DNA of 6,077 nt from DSNY01 sp037446035 (GTDB lineage Bacteria > Pseudomonadota > Gammaproteobacteria > Burkholderiales > Burkholderiaceae_F). The translations under genes and the position numbers were made by a program. The stretch is taken from NCBI GenBank assembly GCA_037446035.1, contig JBBIJJ010000214.1:1-6077 (forward strand), in the 5' to 3' direction. This document shows, one piece after another, positions 1 through 5,361 of this stretch (within the stretch, counting starts at the first letter, position 1; each line of letters begins with the position of its first letter). The notes below the pieces were generated by a model. It saw nothing but the letters and a program-made list of their open reading frames with translations. It had not been told where the DNA came from and did no database searches.

Positions 1-364
1 GCGCTCCGGGTGGTCGCGTCGGCGCACGCGGCGTCGCCGGCGCGGCATTCCGGGCTTGCGCCTTGCGCCAGCGTGAGACAACCTGGCGAATCGCGGCTTC
101 ACCCGCTGGGTGAGCGCAGTCCAAGCCGCACACGCCGGTCGCACAACGCACTTGCGCGAAACCGCACGGGCGGACTGCCGCACTCAGGCTCATCGGCTGG
201 ACCGGCGGGTTGCTTCCTCGCCCCCGACCGGTGGAGTCGTCCGAAGCGCGCGAGACGCCACGCAGCGACGAACGCCGCCGCAGCGATCGCCACGGGCAAG
301 CGCGGGCCGGCGCCTCGCGGCAGGCCGCAACGACGGATTGCAGCGAACACATGGCCGCCACCGA
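1..364. other. Unassigned region downstream of hypB
   Basis: No gene can be identified here. On the minus strand one frame is open from an ATG at 352 (and an internal ATG at 193) to the window edge. Its translation is Arg/Ser/Pro/Ala-rich with several cysteines (for example CATGVCGLDC), and it lacks the acylphosphatase start (VQGVGFRP) of HypF and the receiver domain of HupR. On the plus strand a frame enters from the left edge and ends at a TGA at 111-113 (36 codons, ending WRIAASPAG), which could be the tail of a convergent gene. By my hand count GC at third positions is about two thirds in both frames, which does not favour either and looks lower than in the hup genes. The likeliest reading is an operon end with intergenic sequence. 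Confidence 0.4.
99..113. repeat. Short inverted repeat TCACCC-GCT-GGGTGA
   Basis: A perfect 6-bp inverted repeat with a three-base loop lies about 250 bases beyond hypB. It includes the TGA of a plus-strand frame coming from the left edge. No T-run follows on either strand, so it is not a clear intrinsic terminator. It may be chance in such GC-rich DNA. Confidence 0.3.
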
Positions 365-1447
365 TCAACCCCGCAGCCGCGCCTCGAGCTCGGCCACGCG
401 CCGCCGCAGCGCGGCCACGTTCGTCTCGCGCGCCTTGCGCGCGGCAGCAGCCCCCCGGCGGATCCAGTCGAGCCAGGCATCGAAGCCGGCACCGGTCGTC
501 GCGGAAACCTGCAGCACTTCGATTCTCGGATTCACGCGCTGCGCGTAGTCGATCGCGCGCGCCACGTCGAACCCGACGTACGGCAGCAGGTCGATCTTGT
601 TCAGCAGCAGCAGGCGCGAGGCGGCGAACATGTCCGGATACTTCAGCGGCTTGTCTTCGCCCTCGGTGACCGACAGCACGACGACCTTGTGCGCCTCGCC
701 AAGATCGAACGCCGACGGGCACACCAGGTTGCCGACGTTCTCGATGAACAGCACCGCGTCGTCGGGCGGCGCGAGCCGGCCGAGTGCGCGCTCGATCATC
801 GCGGCGTCCAGATGGCAGCCCTTGCCGGTGTTGACCTGGATCGCGCGCGCGCCGGTGGCGCGGATGCGGTCGGCGTCGAAGGACGTCTGCTGGTCGCCCT
901 CGATCACCGCCAGTGGCAGCTCGTCGCCGAGGGCGCGGATCGTCTCCACCAGCAGCGTCGTCTTGCCGGCGCCGGGGCTGGAGACCAGGTTCAGGGCGAA
1001 GATGCCCGCGTCCTCGAAGCGGCGGCGGTTGCGGGCAGCGATCTCGTTGTTGGCGCCAAGGATGTCGCGCTCGATCTTGACCATCTGCGCCGGCGTCAGC
1101 CCCGGCGCGTGCGAATGCGCCGGGCCGTGCTCGTGCGCGGGCGCGTGCCGGCTGCCGCCGGCGTGCCCGTGCGCGTAGCCGACCGCCTCGTGCGGATGAT
1201 CGTGGTCGGCGCCGTGTACGTGGTCGTGGGGGTGCGCGTGCCGCGTGCCGTCGGCATGCACATGCTCGTGGTCATGGGTGGGGCCGTGCGAGTGGTGATG
1301 CGCGGGCGGCACGTGCTCGTGGCCGTCGGCAGCCGGCCCGTGCGAGTGCCGGTAGGTGCTGACCGTGCCGTCGGGGTGGACGACCGTGTGCTCGTGTTCG
1401 CCCTCGATCTTCGTTTCGCCGGCTCCGCAGCCGCAGTTCGTGCACAT
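365..1447 (-). CDS. hypB: HypB, nickel-binding GTPase with a long His-rich region
   Basis: The 360-residue GTPase loads nickel into the hydrogenase large subunit with HypA. The N-terminus MCTNCGCG gives the high-affinity nickel motif (Cys2, Cys5, Cys7). Residues 18-113 hold 30 histidines, mostly as HxH and HDH pairs, a nickel-buffering region found in the rhizobial and betaproteobacterial type but absent from E. coli HypB. The SIMIBI-class G domain follows: P-loop SSPGAGKTT (156-164), EGDQQTSFDADR (183-194), the dimer-interface metal residues Cys211-His212 (GKGCHLD), ENVGNLVCP (236-244), and the guanine-specificity motif NKID (283-286). The last 30 residues (RKARETNVAALRRRVAELEARLRG region) form a charged helix with coiled-coil spacing beyond the usual end of the domain. 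No recognisable hyp gene follows within 364 bases. Confidence 0.97.
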   Translation of the reverse strand: MCTNCGCGAGETKIEGEHEHTVVHPDGTVSTYRHSHGPAADGHEHVPPAHHHSHGPTHDHEHVHADGTRHAHPHDHVHGADHDHPHEAVGYAHGHAGGSRHAPAHEHGPAHSHAPGLTPAQMVKIERDILGANNEIAARNRRRFEDAGIFALNLVSSPGAGKTTLLVETIRALGDELPLAVIEGDQQTSFDADRIRATGARAIQVNTGKGCHLDAAMIERALGRLAPPDDAVLFIENVGNLVCPSAFDLGEAHKVVVLSVTEGEDKPLKYPDMFAASRLLLLNKIDLLPYVGFDVARAIDYAQRVNPRIEVLQVSATTGAGFDAWLDWIRRGAAAARKARETNVAALRRRVAELEARLRG

Positions 1448-1452
1448 GGGCG

Positions 1453-1459
1453 CTCCCTT
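1453..1459 (-). promoter_or_regulatory. Ribosome binding site of hypB
   Basis: CTCCCTT reads AAGGGAG on the coding strand, 5 bases before the hypB ATG at 1447. It occupies the 14-base hypA-hypB gap, and it fixes the start giving the conserved MCTNCGCG N-terminus. HypB therefore does not depend on overlap coupling. Confidence 0.7.
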
Positions 1460-1461
1460 CG

Positions 1462-1803
1462 TCAGACGACTTCCAGTTCCTTGACGCGCAGTTCTTCGCC
1501 GCCGGTGACCTGCAACTGGTAGCTGCCGCAGCGCGGGCAGGGCTCGCCGCGCGCCGCCAGCGGCACCGCCTCGCAACAGCGCATGCACCAGGCCGCGCCC
1601 GGCACGTCGACGATTTCCAGCCGCGCGCCGTCGGCGATGCCGCCGCGCTTGACCACGTCGAACGCGAAGCGCAGCGCCTCCAGCTCGACCGCCGCGAGTT
1701 GCCCGATCTCCAGCCGCACGGTCTTCACCGCCGTGAAGCGCTGCGCGCGCGCGGCGTCTTCGATCGCGCCGAGCACGCTTTCGGCCAGACTCATCTCATG
1801 CAT
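1462..1803 (-). CDS. hypA: HypA, nickel-delivery metallochaperone
   Basis: At 113 residues this is a standard-length HypA, which with HypB inserts nickel into the hydrogenase large subunit. The start MHEMSLAES supplies His2 of the nickel-binding MHE motif. The structural zinc site is the two CxxC pairs Cys73/Cys76 (WCMRC) and Cys89/Cys92 (CPRC); an additional Cys77 directly follows the first pair. The conserved VRLEIGQLAAVE (29-40) and EELRVKELEV near the C-terminus are family features. The ATG at 1803 overlaps the end of hupK by 8 bases (ATGCATGA) and has GGAGA about 8 bases upstream. An internal ATG at codon 4 would lose His2 and is rejected. The hypB start follows 14 bases after the stop. 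The assignment is secure. Confidence 0.97.
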   Translation of the reverse strand: MHEMSLAESVLGAIEDAARAQRFTAVKTVRLEIGQLAAVELEALRFAFDVVKRGGIADGARLEIVDVPGAAWCMRCCEAVPLAARGEPCPRCGSYQLQVTGGEELRVKELEVV

Positions 1804-2911
1804 GCGCGATCTCCACGCGAAAAGCGACGCACGGATCCAGCGCCTGCGCGAGCCAGTGCGCGCGCCGCCGTAGCTCTGTCTCGCTCGCGGCGTAGGCGTC
1901 GGCCAGCCCGGCCGCGAACGCGCCGCGCGGGTGAAAGTTCCACTCGGTCGGCGCGACGATGCGGTAGCGCTTGATCCGCTCGCCCGCCGCCGTCTGCAGC
2001 GGGCGGGAACCGTCCAGGTCGACCGCATGCACGAGCAGCCCGCGCGCGGTTTCGACCCAACCGAGTCCGCGCCCGGCTCCGGTGTTCAGCTGCCCCAGCA
2101 GCGGCGCCGGCGCCGGTCGCCCGCTCGCCAGCCGCGCCAGCTCCGCGAGCCGTGCCACGAAGCGCACGAAGATCGAACGACCGTAGGCAGCGGCGAGCGA
2201 GGCCACGAGCGGCACCGCTTGCGTGCGCGCGATCGCGCCGGTCTCGGCGGCGCGGCCGTCCATCTGCGGCAAGCGTGCGAAGTCCGCGTCCGCGTCGAGT
2301 GCGGCCGCTAGCCGCTCGGCCTGCGCCGCGTCCATCGGCGGCAGCAAAGGGATGCTGCTCGCGCCATGGCGCGGGCCGTCGCGCTGCACTTCGGCCAGCA
2401 ACTGCGCGGCCGCGGTCGGCGCGCGCGCGATCCAAATCTCGAACGCGGGCACGTGGCTTGCGAGCCACGCGTCGGCGTCGCCGCCGAGGATCTGCGTCTC
2501 GATCACGTCGCGCACCGTGCGCGCGGACGGCGCAGCGCCGCCCGCGAGCGATGCGCGCACGGCGGCGAGCGCGTCCGCGTCCGGCTCGCGGCCGACGGCC
2601 TGCGGCCAGTCGATCAGCGCGCGCCATAGATATTCCTGCGCGATCTCCGCTTCGATCGCGCGTGTGCGCTCGGCGGCCTGCGCCGCGCCGTCGACACCGC
2701 GCGCGGCCTCGACCGCGAGTTCCGCGGCGATGCCCTGCGCGCGCCCGCAGATCGAAAAAAGCCGCGGAACGAGCGCGACCGCTTCGTCGACCGGGCGGCC
2801 GGCGAGCAGACGATCGGCCACGTGCGGGCGCGTCGAGTCGATGGCGACCTCGCGCACGTGCGCGCCATCGAAGCGCAGTCGAATGGCCAGTTCGCCCTCG
2901 ATCGGCATCAT
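1796..2911 (-). CDS. hupK: HupK, degenerate hydrogenase large-subunit paralogue and assembly scaffold (HoxV)
   Basis: The 371-residue product fits HupK/HoxV, a relative of the [NiFe] large subunit proposed to hold the Fe(CN)2CO group, together with the HypC-like chaperones, before transfer to the real subunit. Large-subunit landmarks survive in order: IEGELAIRL (4-12), SICGRAQGIA (53-62) in place of RxCxxC, ETGAIART (223-230), ETARGLLVHAVDLDG (287-301), RIVAPTEWNFHPRG (317-330) and the ending DPCVAFRVEIAHA (359-371). Only Cys55 and Cys361 remain of the four active-site cysteines, so it cannot ligate a complete Ni-Fe site. There are tandem ATGs at 2911 and 2908; GGAG lies 7 bases before the first. 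An in-frame GTG at 2941 lacks family support. The stop overlaps hypA by 8 bases. A six-base T run (coding strand, 2755-2760) does not break the frame. Confidence 0.93.
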   Translation of the reverse strand: MMPIEGELAIRLRFDGAHVREVAIDSTRPHVADRLLAGRPVDEAVALVPRLFSICGRAQGIAAELAVEAARGVDGAAQAAERTRAIEAEIAQEYLWRALIDWPQAVGREPDADALAAVRASLAGGAAPSARTVRDVIETQILGGDADAWLASHVPAFEIWIARAPTAAAQLLAEVQRDGPRHGASSIPLLPPMDAAQAERLAAALDADADFARLPQMDGRAAETGAIARTQAVPLVASLAAAYGRSIFVRFVARLAELARLASGRPAPAPLLGQLNTGAGRGLGWVETARGLLVHAVDLDGSRPLQTAAGERIKRYRIVAPTEWNFHPRGAFAAGLADAYAASETELRRRAHWLAQALDPCVAFRVEIAHA

Positions 2912-2970
2912 GGCCTGGCTCCGCTGCCGCAGCGTGCACACGTTCTGCGCGCCGCTTCGCGTTCGCTCAT
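2908..2970 (-). CDS. Possible 20-residue CxxC mini-protein or leader between hupJ and hupK
   Basis: A 20-codon ORF fills the only apparent gap in the chain (55 bases between hupJ and hupK). Its ATG overlaps the hupJ stop as ATGA, its TGA overlaps the tandem ATGATG of hupK, and a strong GAGGAG ribosome site stands 5 bases upstream. The peptide is basic and has one CxxC pair (Cys11, Cys14 in TCARCGSG), like half of a zinc ribbon. It may be a translated coupler that carries ribosomes from hupJ to hupK, a real small metal-binding peptide, or the displaced N-terminus of HupK if a one-base frameshift or sequence error lies near 2908-2911. I do not recognise it as a known family. Confidence 0.4.
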   Translation of the reverse strand: MSEREAARRTCARCGSGARP

Positions 2971-3455
2971 GTCCGCTCCTCGTCGCCGCCTGCCCAGCGC
3001 CCGCGCAGGAAGGCGCGCTTGGAGACGGGCGCGGCGCGCGCGGCTGCGGGCGTGTCGAACAGCGCCGCGAGAGCGGCCTCGGCGGTGGCGCGCGCGGTGG
3101 CCTGATCCGCGAACTCGAACACCGGCGAGAACAGCGAGCAGGTCTGGTACTCGCCGACCGTGTCCTCGCGGCCGCCGATGAACTCGAATACGCCGGCCGG
3201 AAACTGGTAGGCGGCGGACGCGCCCGGCCGCAGCGACTGCCAGCGCGCGCCGGGTGCGTCGTCCGGCAGCAGCACGAGGCTCATGAACCACGGCGTGATC
3301 AGCACGCCGAGCCAGCGCCCGTTCCAGCGGCGGAAGCCGACCGCCTCGACCGCCAGCCGCTCGTTGACGACCGGCAGTCCGCGCATGCGCGCCGCATGGA
3401 TCGCGCCGAACGCGGCCGCGAGCCGTTGCGGCGGTGTCGCGGGCGCTTCACTCAT
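2967..3455 (-). CDS. hupJ: HupJ, HybE-family [NiFe]-hydrogenase assembly chaperone (HoxT)
   Basis: The 162-residue protein matches the HybE/HupJ family. E. coli HybE binds the twin-arginine signal of the hydrogenase-2 small subunit and proof-reads its assembly; HupJ is inferred to act similarly. Conserved blocks are the early RMRGLPVVNERLAVEAVGF (23-41), the hydrophobic GVLITPWFMSLVLLP (50-64) and the aromatic-rich region FPAGVFEFIGGRED (85-98) through GEYQTCSLFSPVFEFAD (101-117). A single cysteine (Cys106) is present and no metal motif is seen. The start overlaps hupI by 8 bases (ATGAGTGA) with no good ribosome site, pointing to coupled translation. The C-terminal 30 residues are Arg/Ala-rich and variable. 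The end overlaps, as ATGA, a short ORF lying before hupK. In several organisms hupI and hupJ are fused; here they are separate. Confidence 0.93.
   Translation of the reverse strand: MSEAPATPPQRLAAAFGAIHAARMRGLPVVNERLAVEAVGFRRWNGRWLGVLITPWFMSLVLLPDDAPGARWQSLRPGASAAYQFPAGVFEFIGGREDTVGEYQTCSLFSPVFEFADQATARATAEAALAALFDTPAAARAAPVSKRAFLRGRWAGGDEERT
2976..2981 (-). promoter_or_regulatory. Strong Shine-Dalgarno site before the mini-ORF
   Basis: CTCCTC on the plus strand reads GAGGAG on the coding strand, 5 bases before the ATG at 2970. It lies inside the 3' end of hupJ (codons for the DEE residues) and is among the best ribosome sites in the window. It supports real initiation at 2970, although the coding constraint of hupJ could produce it by chance. 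Confidence 0.5.
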
Positions 3456-3648
3456 CGTCGAGCACCAGAAACTTGTCGCGTTCGGCCTCGCAGTTCGGGC
3501 AGCTCCAGTGCGCGGGCAGCGCCGCGAACGGCGTGCCGGGCTCGATCTGCCAGACCGGATCGCCGACCGCCGGGTCGTAGACGTACCAGCAGATGCGGCA
3601 TTCCATCCGCGCACCGGGTGGTGCGCCGCGATCCGGCGACGTGCTCAT
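3448..3648 (-). CDS. hupI: HupI, rubredoxin of the hydrogenase operon (HoxR)
   Basis: This is a 66-residue rubredoxin with one Fe(Cys)4 site formed by two CxxC pairs, Cys17/Cys20 in MECRICWYVYDP and Cys50/Cys53 in HWSCPNCEAERDKF. The aromatic residues around the site (Trp21, Tyr22, Tyr24, Trp48) are those expected. Rubredoxins in this operon position are thought to supply or buffer electrons while the small-subunit Fe-S clusters form, a need most evident in air. Residues 1-14 precede the fold and are Pro/Gly-rich. A second ATG (Met15) could also serve, but the first is preferred because it forms an ATGA overlap with the hupH stop. The stop overlaps hupJ by 8 bases, so translation is probably coupled on both sides. 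Confidence 0.96.
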   Translation of the reverse strand: MSTSPDRGAPPGARMECRICWYVYDPAVGDPVWQIEPGTPFAALPAHWSCPNCEAERDKFLVLDDE

Positions 3649-4514
3649 GCGGCCGCTTCGCTCATCCAGTCGATCAGCTCGCCGAGCCGCTCGCGGCTGT
3701 CGGCCAGATCCTCGGGGGCGGCGAGCGCCACCTCGGGCACGCTCACGATTTCCATCGTGTTCAAAATCAGCGTCTGCATGCTGTTGAAGTACTGCACGCG
3801 CCACAGATGGGCCACGCGCGTGGAGGTGATGCGGCAGTTGCCGAATCCGCGCGACAGGATCGCCACGGGCCCGGGCGCGATCGCGCGCTCGAGCACCCGA
3901 TGGTCGTCGGGTGTAAGCGGCAGCAGCGTCAGGTTGATCACATGCGGCGCGCGGTGCGGGCGATAGCGGCGCACCTGCTCGCGGATCTCGACGAGCAGCG
4001 CCGGCGCGTTCATCGCGCCGGCCGGCATGTCGACGGCGGGCAGGATCGGCAGCGCCGCGCGTTGTGCGGCGTCGATCGCGATCTGCGGGATGCCGCAAGC
4101 CTGCAGCCAGTCGTGCACGAGGCGGCCGTCGCCGTCGATGTGGCGCTCGCGCCAGACGCCGGCAAACACCGTCTCCTGAATGCGCACGTCGATCGCAGCG
4201 CCGCCGTTGAGCGCGGCCGCATCGGCGATGCGGATCGCGACCTCGCCCTCGCCGAGCGTCTCGTTCAACACCGCGAGCGCGCCGGCGGGCACGCCGGCCA
4301 GCTCGATCTTCGGTGCGCCGCCGGCCATGCCGTCGACCAGGCGCGCGAGCACGTCGCGCGCCGCGCGCATGTTGGCGGCGTCGGCGTTGTCGGGTAACCG
4401 CGGCATCGCGAACGTCGGCACGTCGCGCGGGATCGGCACGTAGTCCAGCGGCGCTTCGTCGGACGCTTGCGAGCCCGGGCCAAGCGGACGGACGGGGATC
4501 GGGAAGTCCTTCAT
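3645..4514 (-). CDS. hupH: HupH, hydrogenase expression/assembly protein (HoxQ/HyaF family)
   Basis: The 289-residue product belongs to the HupH/HoxQ/HyaF family, required for maturation of the small subunit and probably acting together with HupG on its Fe-S clusters or signal peptide; the exact chemistry is not established. It starts MKDFPIPV, typical of the family. The C-terminal half carries the conserved block SRGFGNCRITST (221-232) followed by HLWRVQYFNSM (236-246) and LNTMEIVSVPEVALAAPEDL (251-270). An earlier HVINLTLLPLTPDD segment (191-204) is also conserved. The ATG at 4514 is preferred to an in-frame GTG at 4544, because the GTG lies inside hupG and adds ten residues without family resemblance. 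The ribosome site is weak (GAGAG). The stop overlaps the rubredoxin start as ATGA. Length is normal. Confidence 0.94.
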   Translation of the reverse strand: MKDFPIPVRPLGPGSQASDEAPLDYVPIPRDVPTFAMPRLPDNADAANMRAARDVLARLVDGMAGGAPKIELAGVPAGALAVLNETLGEGEVAIRIADAAALNGGAAIDVRIQETVFAGVWRERHIDGDGRLVHDWLQACGIPQIAIDAAQRAALPILPAVDMPAGAMNAPALLVEIREQVRRYRPHRAPHVINLTLLPLTPDDHRVLERAIAPGPVAILSRGFGNCRITSTRVAHLWRVQYFNSMQTLILNTMEIVSVPEVALAAPEDLADSRERLGELIDWMSEAAA

Positions 4515-4525
4515 CGTCGAATCTC

Positions 4526-5026
4526 TCAGTGGCTGGGAGCGCACGAGGGAGTCGGCCCGGATCCCTCGTTTTCAAGGGGCTCGCCGTTCGCGCCGACCGC
4601 GCGGACCGCAACGCCGACCGTCGGCGGCCGCGTCGGCTCGGCGTCGAGCAGCCGCGCGACTTCGTCGAGGTACTCTTGCCAGTCGCGCAGACCGTCGATC
4701 GCGCCGACGTAGCGGCCGTCGCGCAGCATCACCAGCGCCGGCCAGCGACGGAAGCCGTAACGGGGTGCGAGCGCGCGCGCCGGCGCCTGCAGCAGCAGGC
4801 CCACGCGAAACCGCCCCGGGAATTCCCGCGCGATCTCCGGAACGATCACCGCCAGATCGAGCGTCTCGCGATACAGCACCGGGTCTTCGCTGAACACCAG
4901 CAGGGCGTGGCCGGGCTGCGCGGCCCACGCGTCGAAGTCGGCTGCGCCGAGCGCCGGCGCGCCCAGCGCGGTCATCATGCGCGCCAGCAGTGGGTGAGGG
5001 GCGGGCGGCGCGGCGGTCGCGGTCAT
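4526..5026 (-). CDS. hupG: HupG, thioredoxin-fold small-subunit chaperone (HoxO/HyaE family)
   Basis: The 166-residue protein matches the HyaE/HupG family, whose members bind the twin-arginine signal peptide of the hydrogenase small subunit and hold it until assembly is complete. The thioredoxin-like layout is visible: a central strand ALLVFSEDP (41-49) where thioredoxin has its WCGPC, the strand RFRVGLLL (72-79), and YGFRRWPALVMLRDGRYVGAIDG (90-112) with the cis-proline equivalent at Pro96. The only cysteine is Cys162 near the end, so it cannot act as a dithiol oxidoreductase; this is normal for the family. The last 25 or so residues (Gly/Pro/Ser-rich) look disordered. The ATG overlaps the hupF stop as ATGA and is preceded by GAGGA at 5034-5038. 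The stop lies 11 bases before hupH. Confidence 0.93.
   Translation of the reverse strand: MTATAAPPAPHPLLARMMTALGAPALGAADFDAWAAQPGHALLVFSEDPVLYRETLDLAVIVPEIAREFPGRFRVGLLLQAPARALAPRYGFRRWPALVMLRDGRYVGAIDGLRDWQEYLDEVARLLDAEPTRPPTVGVAVRAVGANGEPLENEGSGPTPSCAPSH
4543..4569. repeat. 8-bp inverted repeat at the hupG-hupH junction
   Basis: ACGAGGGA (4543-4550) and TCCCTCGT (4562-4569) are perfect reverse complements around an 11-base loop. In the mRNA the hairpin lies in the last codons of hupG, about 30 bases before the hupH start, at one of the two junctions in this chain where the genes do not overlap. It is followed by TTTT only on the plus strand, so it does not look like a terminator for this operon. 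A role in local mRNA stability or in setting HupH output is possible but unproven. Confidence 0.45.
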
Positions 5027-5361
5027 CGGTTCGTCCTCAGGTGTTCGGGCAATTGCGGTTCGCGGTCGACCAGATCGGCGAACAGCGCGTCGATCGCCTC
5101 CGTTGCGCCGTCGCGCGCGTGCAGCGCGAGCGCGAGCGCAGCGAGCGCATCGAGCGTCTGCCGCGCTTCGGTTTCGGTCAGCACGCGGCGCGCGACGCCG
5201 TTGAAGGCGAGCACCCAGGTGCCCGGCGGCTGCGCGCCGACGATCAGCATGTCGACGCGTTCGCGCGCGCTGCGTGCCGAGCCGGTCGAAGGGCCACGCC
5301 CTTCGCAGACCGCAAAGATGCCGTCACCTTCGATCACGCGCAGCGGAATGCCGATGCACAT
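5023..5361 (-). CDS. hupF: HupF, HypC-family hydrogenase assembly chaperone (HoxL)
   Basis: The 112-residue product begins MCIGIPLRV, the hallmark of the HypC/HupF family, in which Cys2 binds the iron of the Fe(CN)2CO cofactor precursor. Family members chaperone the large subunit during cofactor delivery, and HupF/HoxL is reported to matter particularly under oxygen. The second half (VLAFNGVARRVLTETEA, about 50-66) is the conserved HypC beta-barrel strand and helix. Its place directly after hupD marks it as HupF rather than the general HypC. An AAGGAAG ribosome site lies at 5369-5375, 7 bases before the ATG; the start overlaps the hupD stop by one base and the end overlaps hupG by ATGA. Residues 23-35 (GPSTGSARSARER) look like an insertion compared with what I remember of HupF proteins, and they are partly encoded by a hairpin repeat described separately. 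A small helical tail follows residue 66. Confidence 0.95.
   Translation of the reverse strand: MCIGIPLRVIEGDGIFAVCEGRGPSTGSARSARERVDMLIVGAQPPGTWVLAFNGVARRVLTETEARQTLDALAALALALHARDGATEAIDALFADLVDREPQLPEHLRTNR
5287..5305. repeat. Perfect 8-bp inverted repeat (REP-like hairpin) inside hupF
   Basis: The arms CGAAGGGC (5287-5294) and GCCCTTCG (5298-5305) are perfect reverse complements separated by three bases. On the coding strand the hairpin encodes about residues 19-25 of HupF (CEGRGPS). The following codons give STGSARSARER. The combination of a CCCTTCGAC core and an STGSxR-type translation resembles a short palindromic repeat that I recall being widely scattered in GC-rich proteobacterial genomes. 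The hairpin is seen directly; membership of that repeat family is inference. Confidence 0.6.

Noticed and set aside
210..364. A hydrophobic stretch (LPVAIAAAAFVAAW) in one minus-strand frame after hypB, suggestive of a membrane peptide
   Set aside because: The frame is continuous with an out-of-frame reading of hypB, has no convincing ribosome site or start, and ends soon after; it is probably a GC-rich artefact.
110..1522. Plus-strand open frame opposite hypB, with a valine/arginine-rich segment that looks like alternating hydrophobic repeats
   Set aside because: The repeats are the antisense reading of the His-codon-rich region of hypB, and no independent start or family resemblance is seen.
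2755..2760. Six-base A/T homopolymer in hupK, a possible slippage or phase-variation site
   Set aside because: The run is short, hupK is intact through it, and the codons encode the conserved LFSICG segment, which explains the T-rich codons.
1791..2939. Second minus-strand frame as long as hupK over the same span
   Set aside because: It is almost entirely Arg/Ala/Gly and lacks any family signature, whereas the hupK frame carries large-subunit landmarks.
3448..3648. Possible hupI-hupJ fusion, as known in some organisms
   Set aside because: A clear TGA ends hupI, and hupJ starts in a different frame with an 8-base overlap.
2223..4397. Very long open frame on the plus strand (724 codons) opposite hupK, hupJ, hupI and hupH
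   Set aside because: It is antisense to four confidently identified genes, and its translation is Ala/Arg/Ser-rich without domain features. Such frames are usual opposite GC-rich genes.
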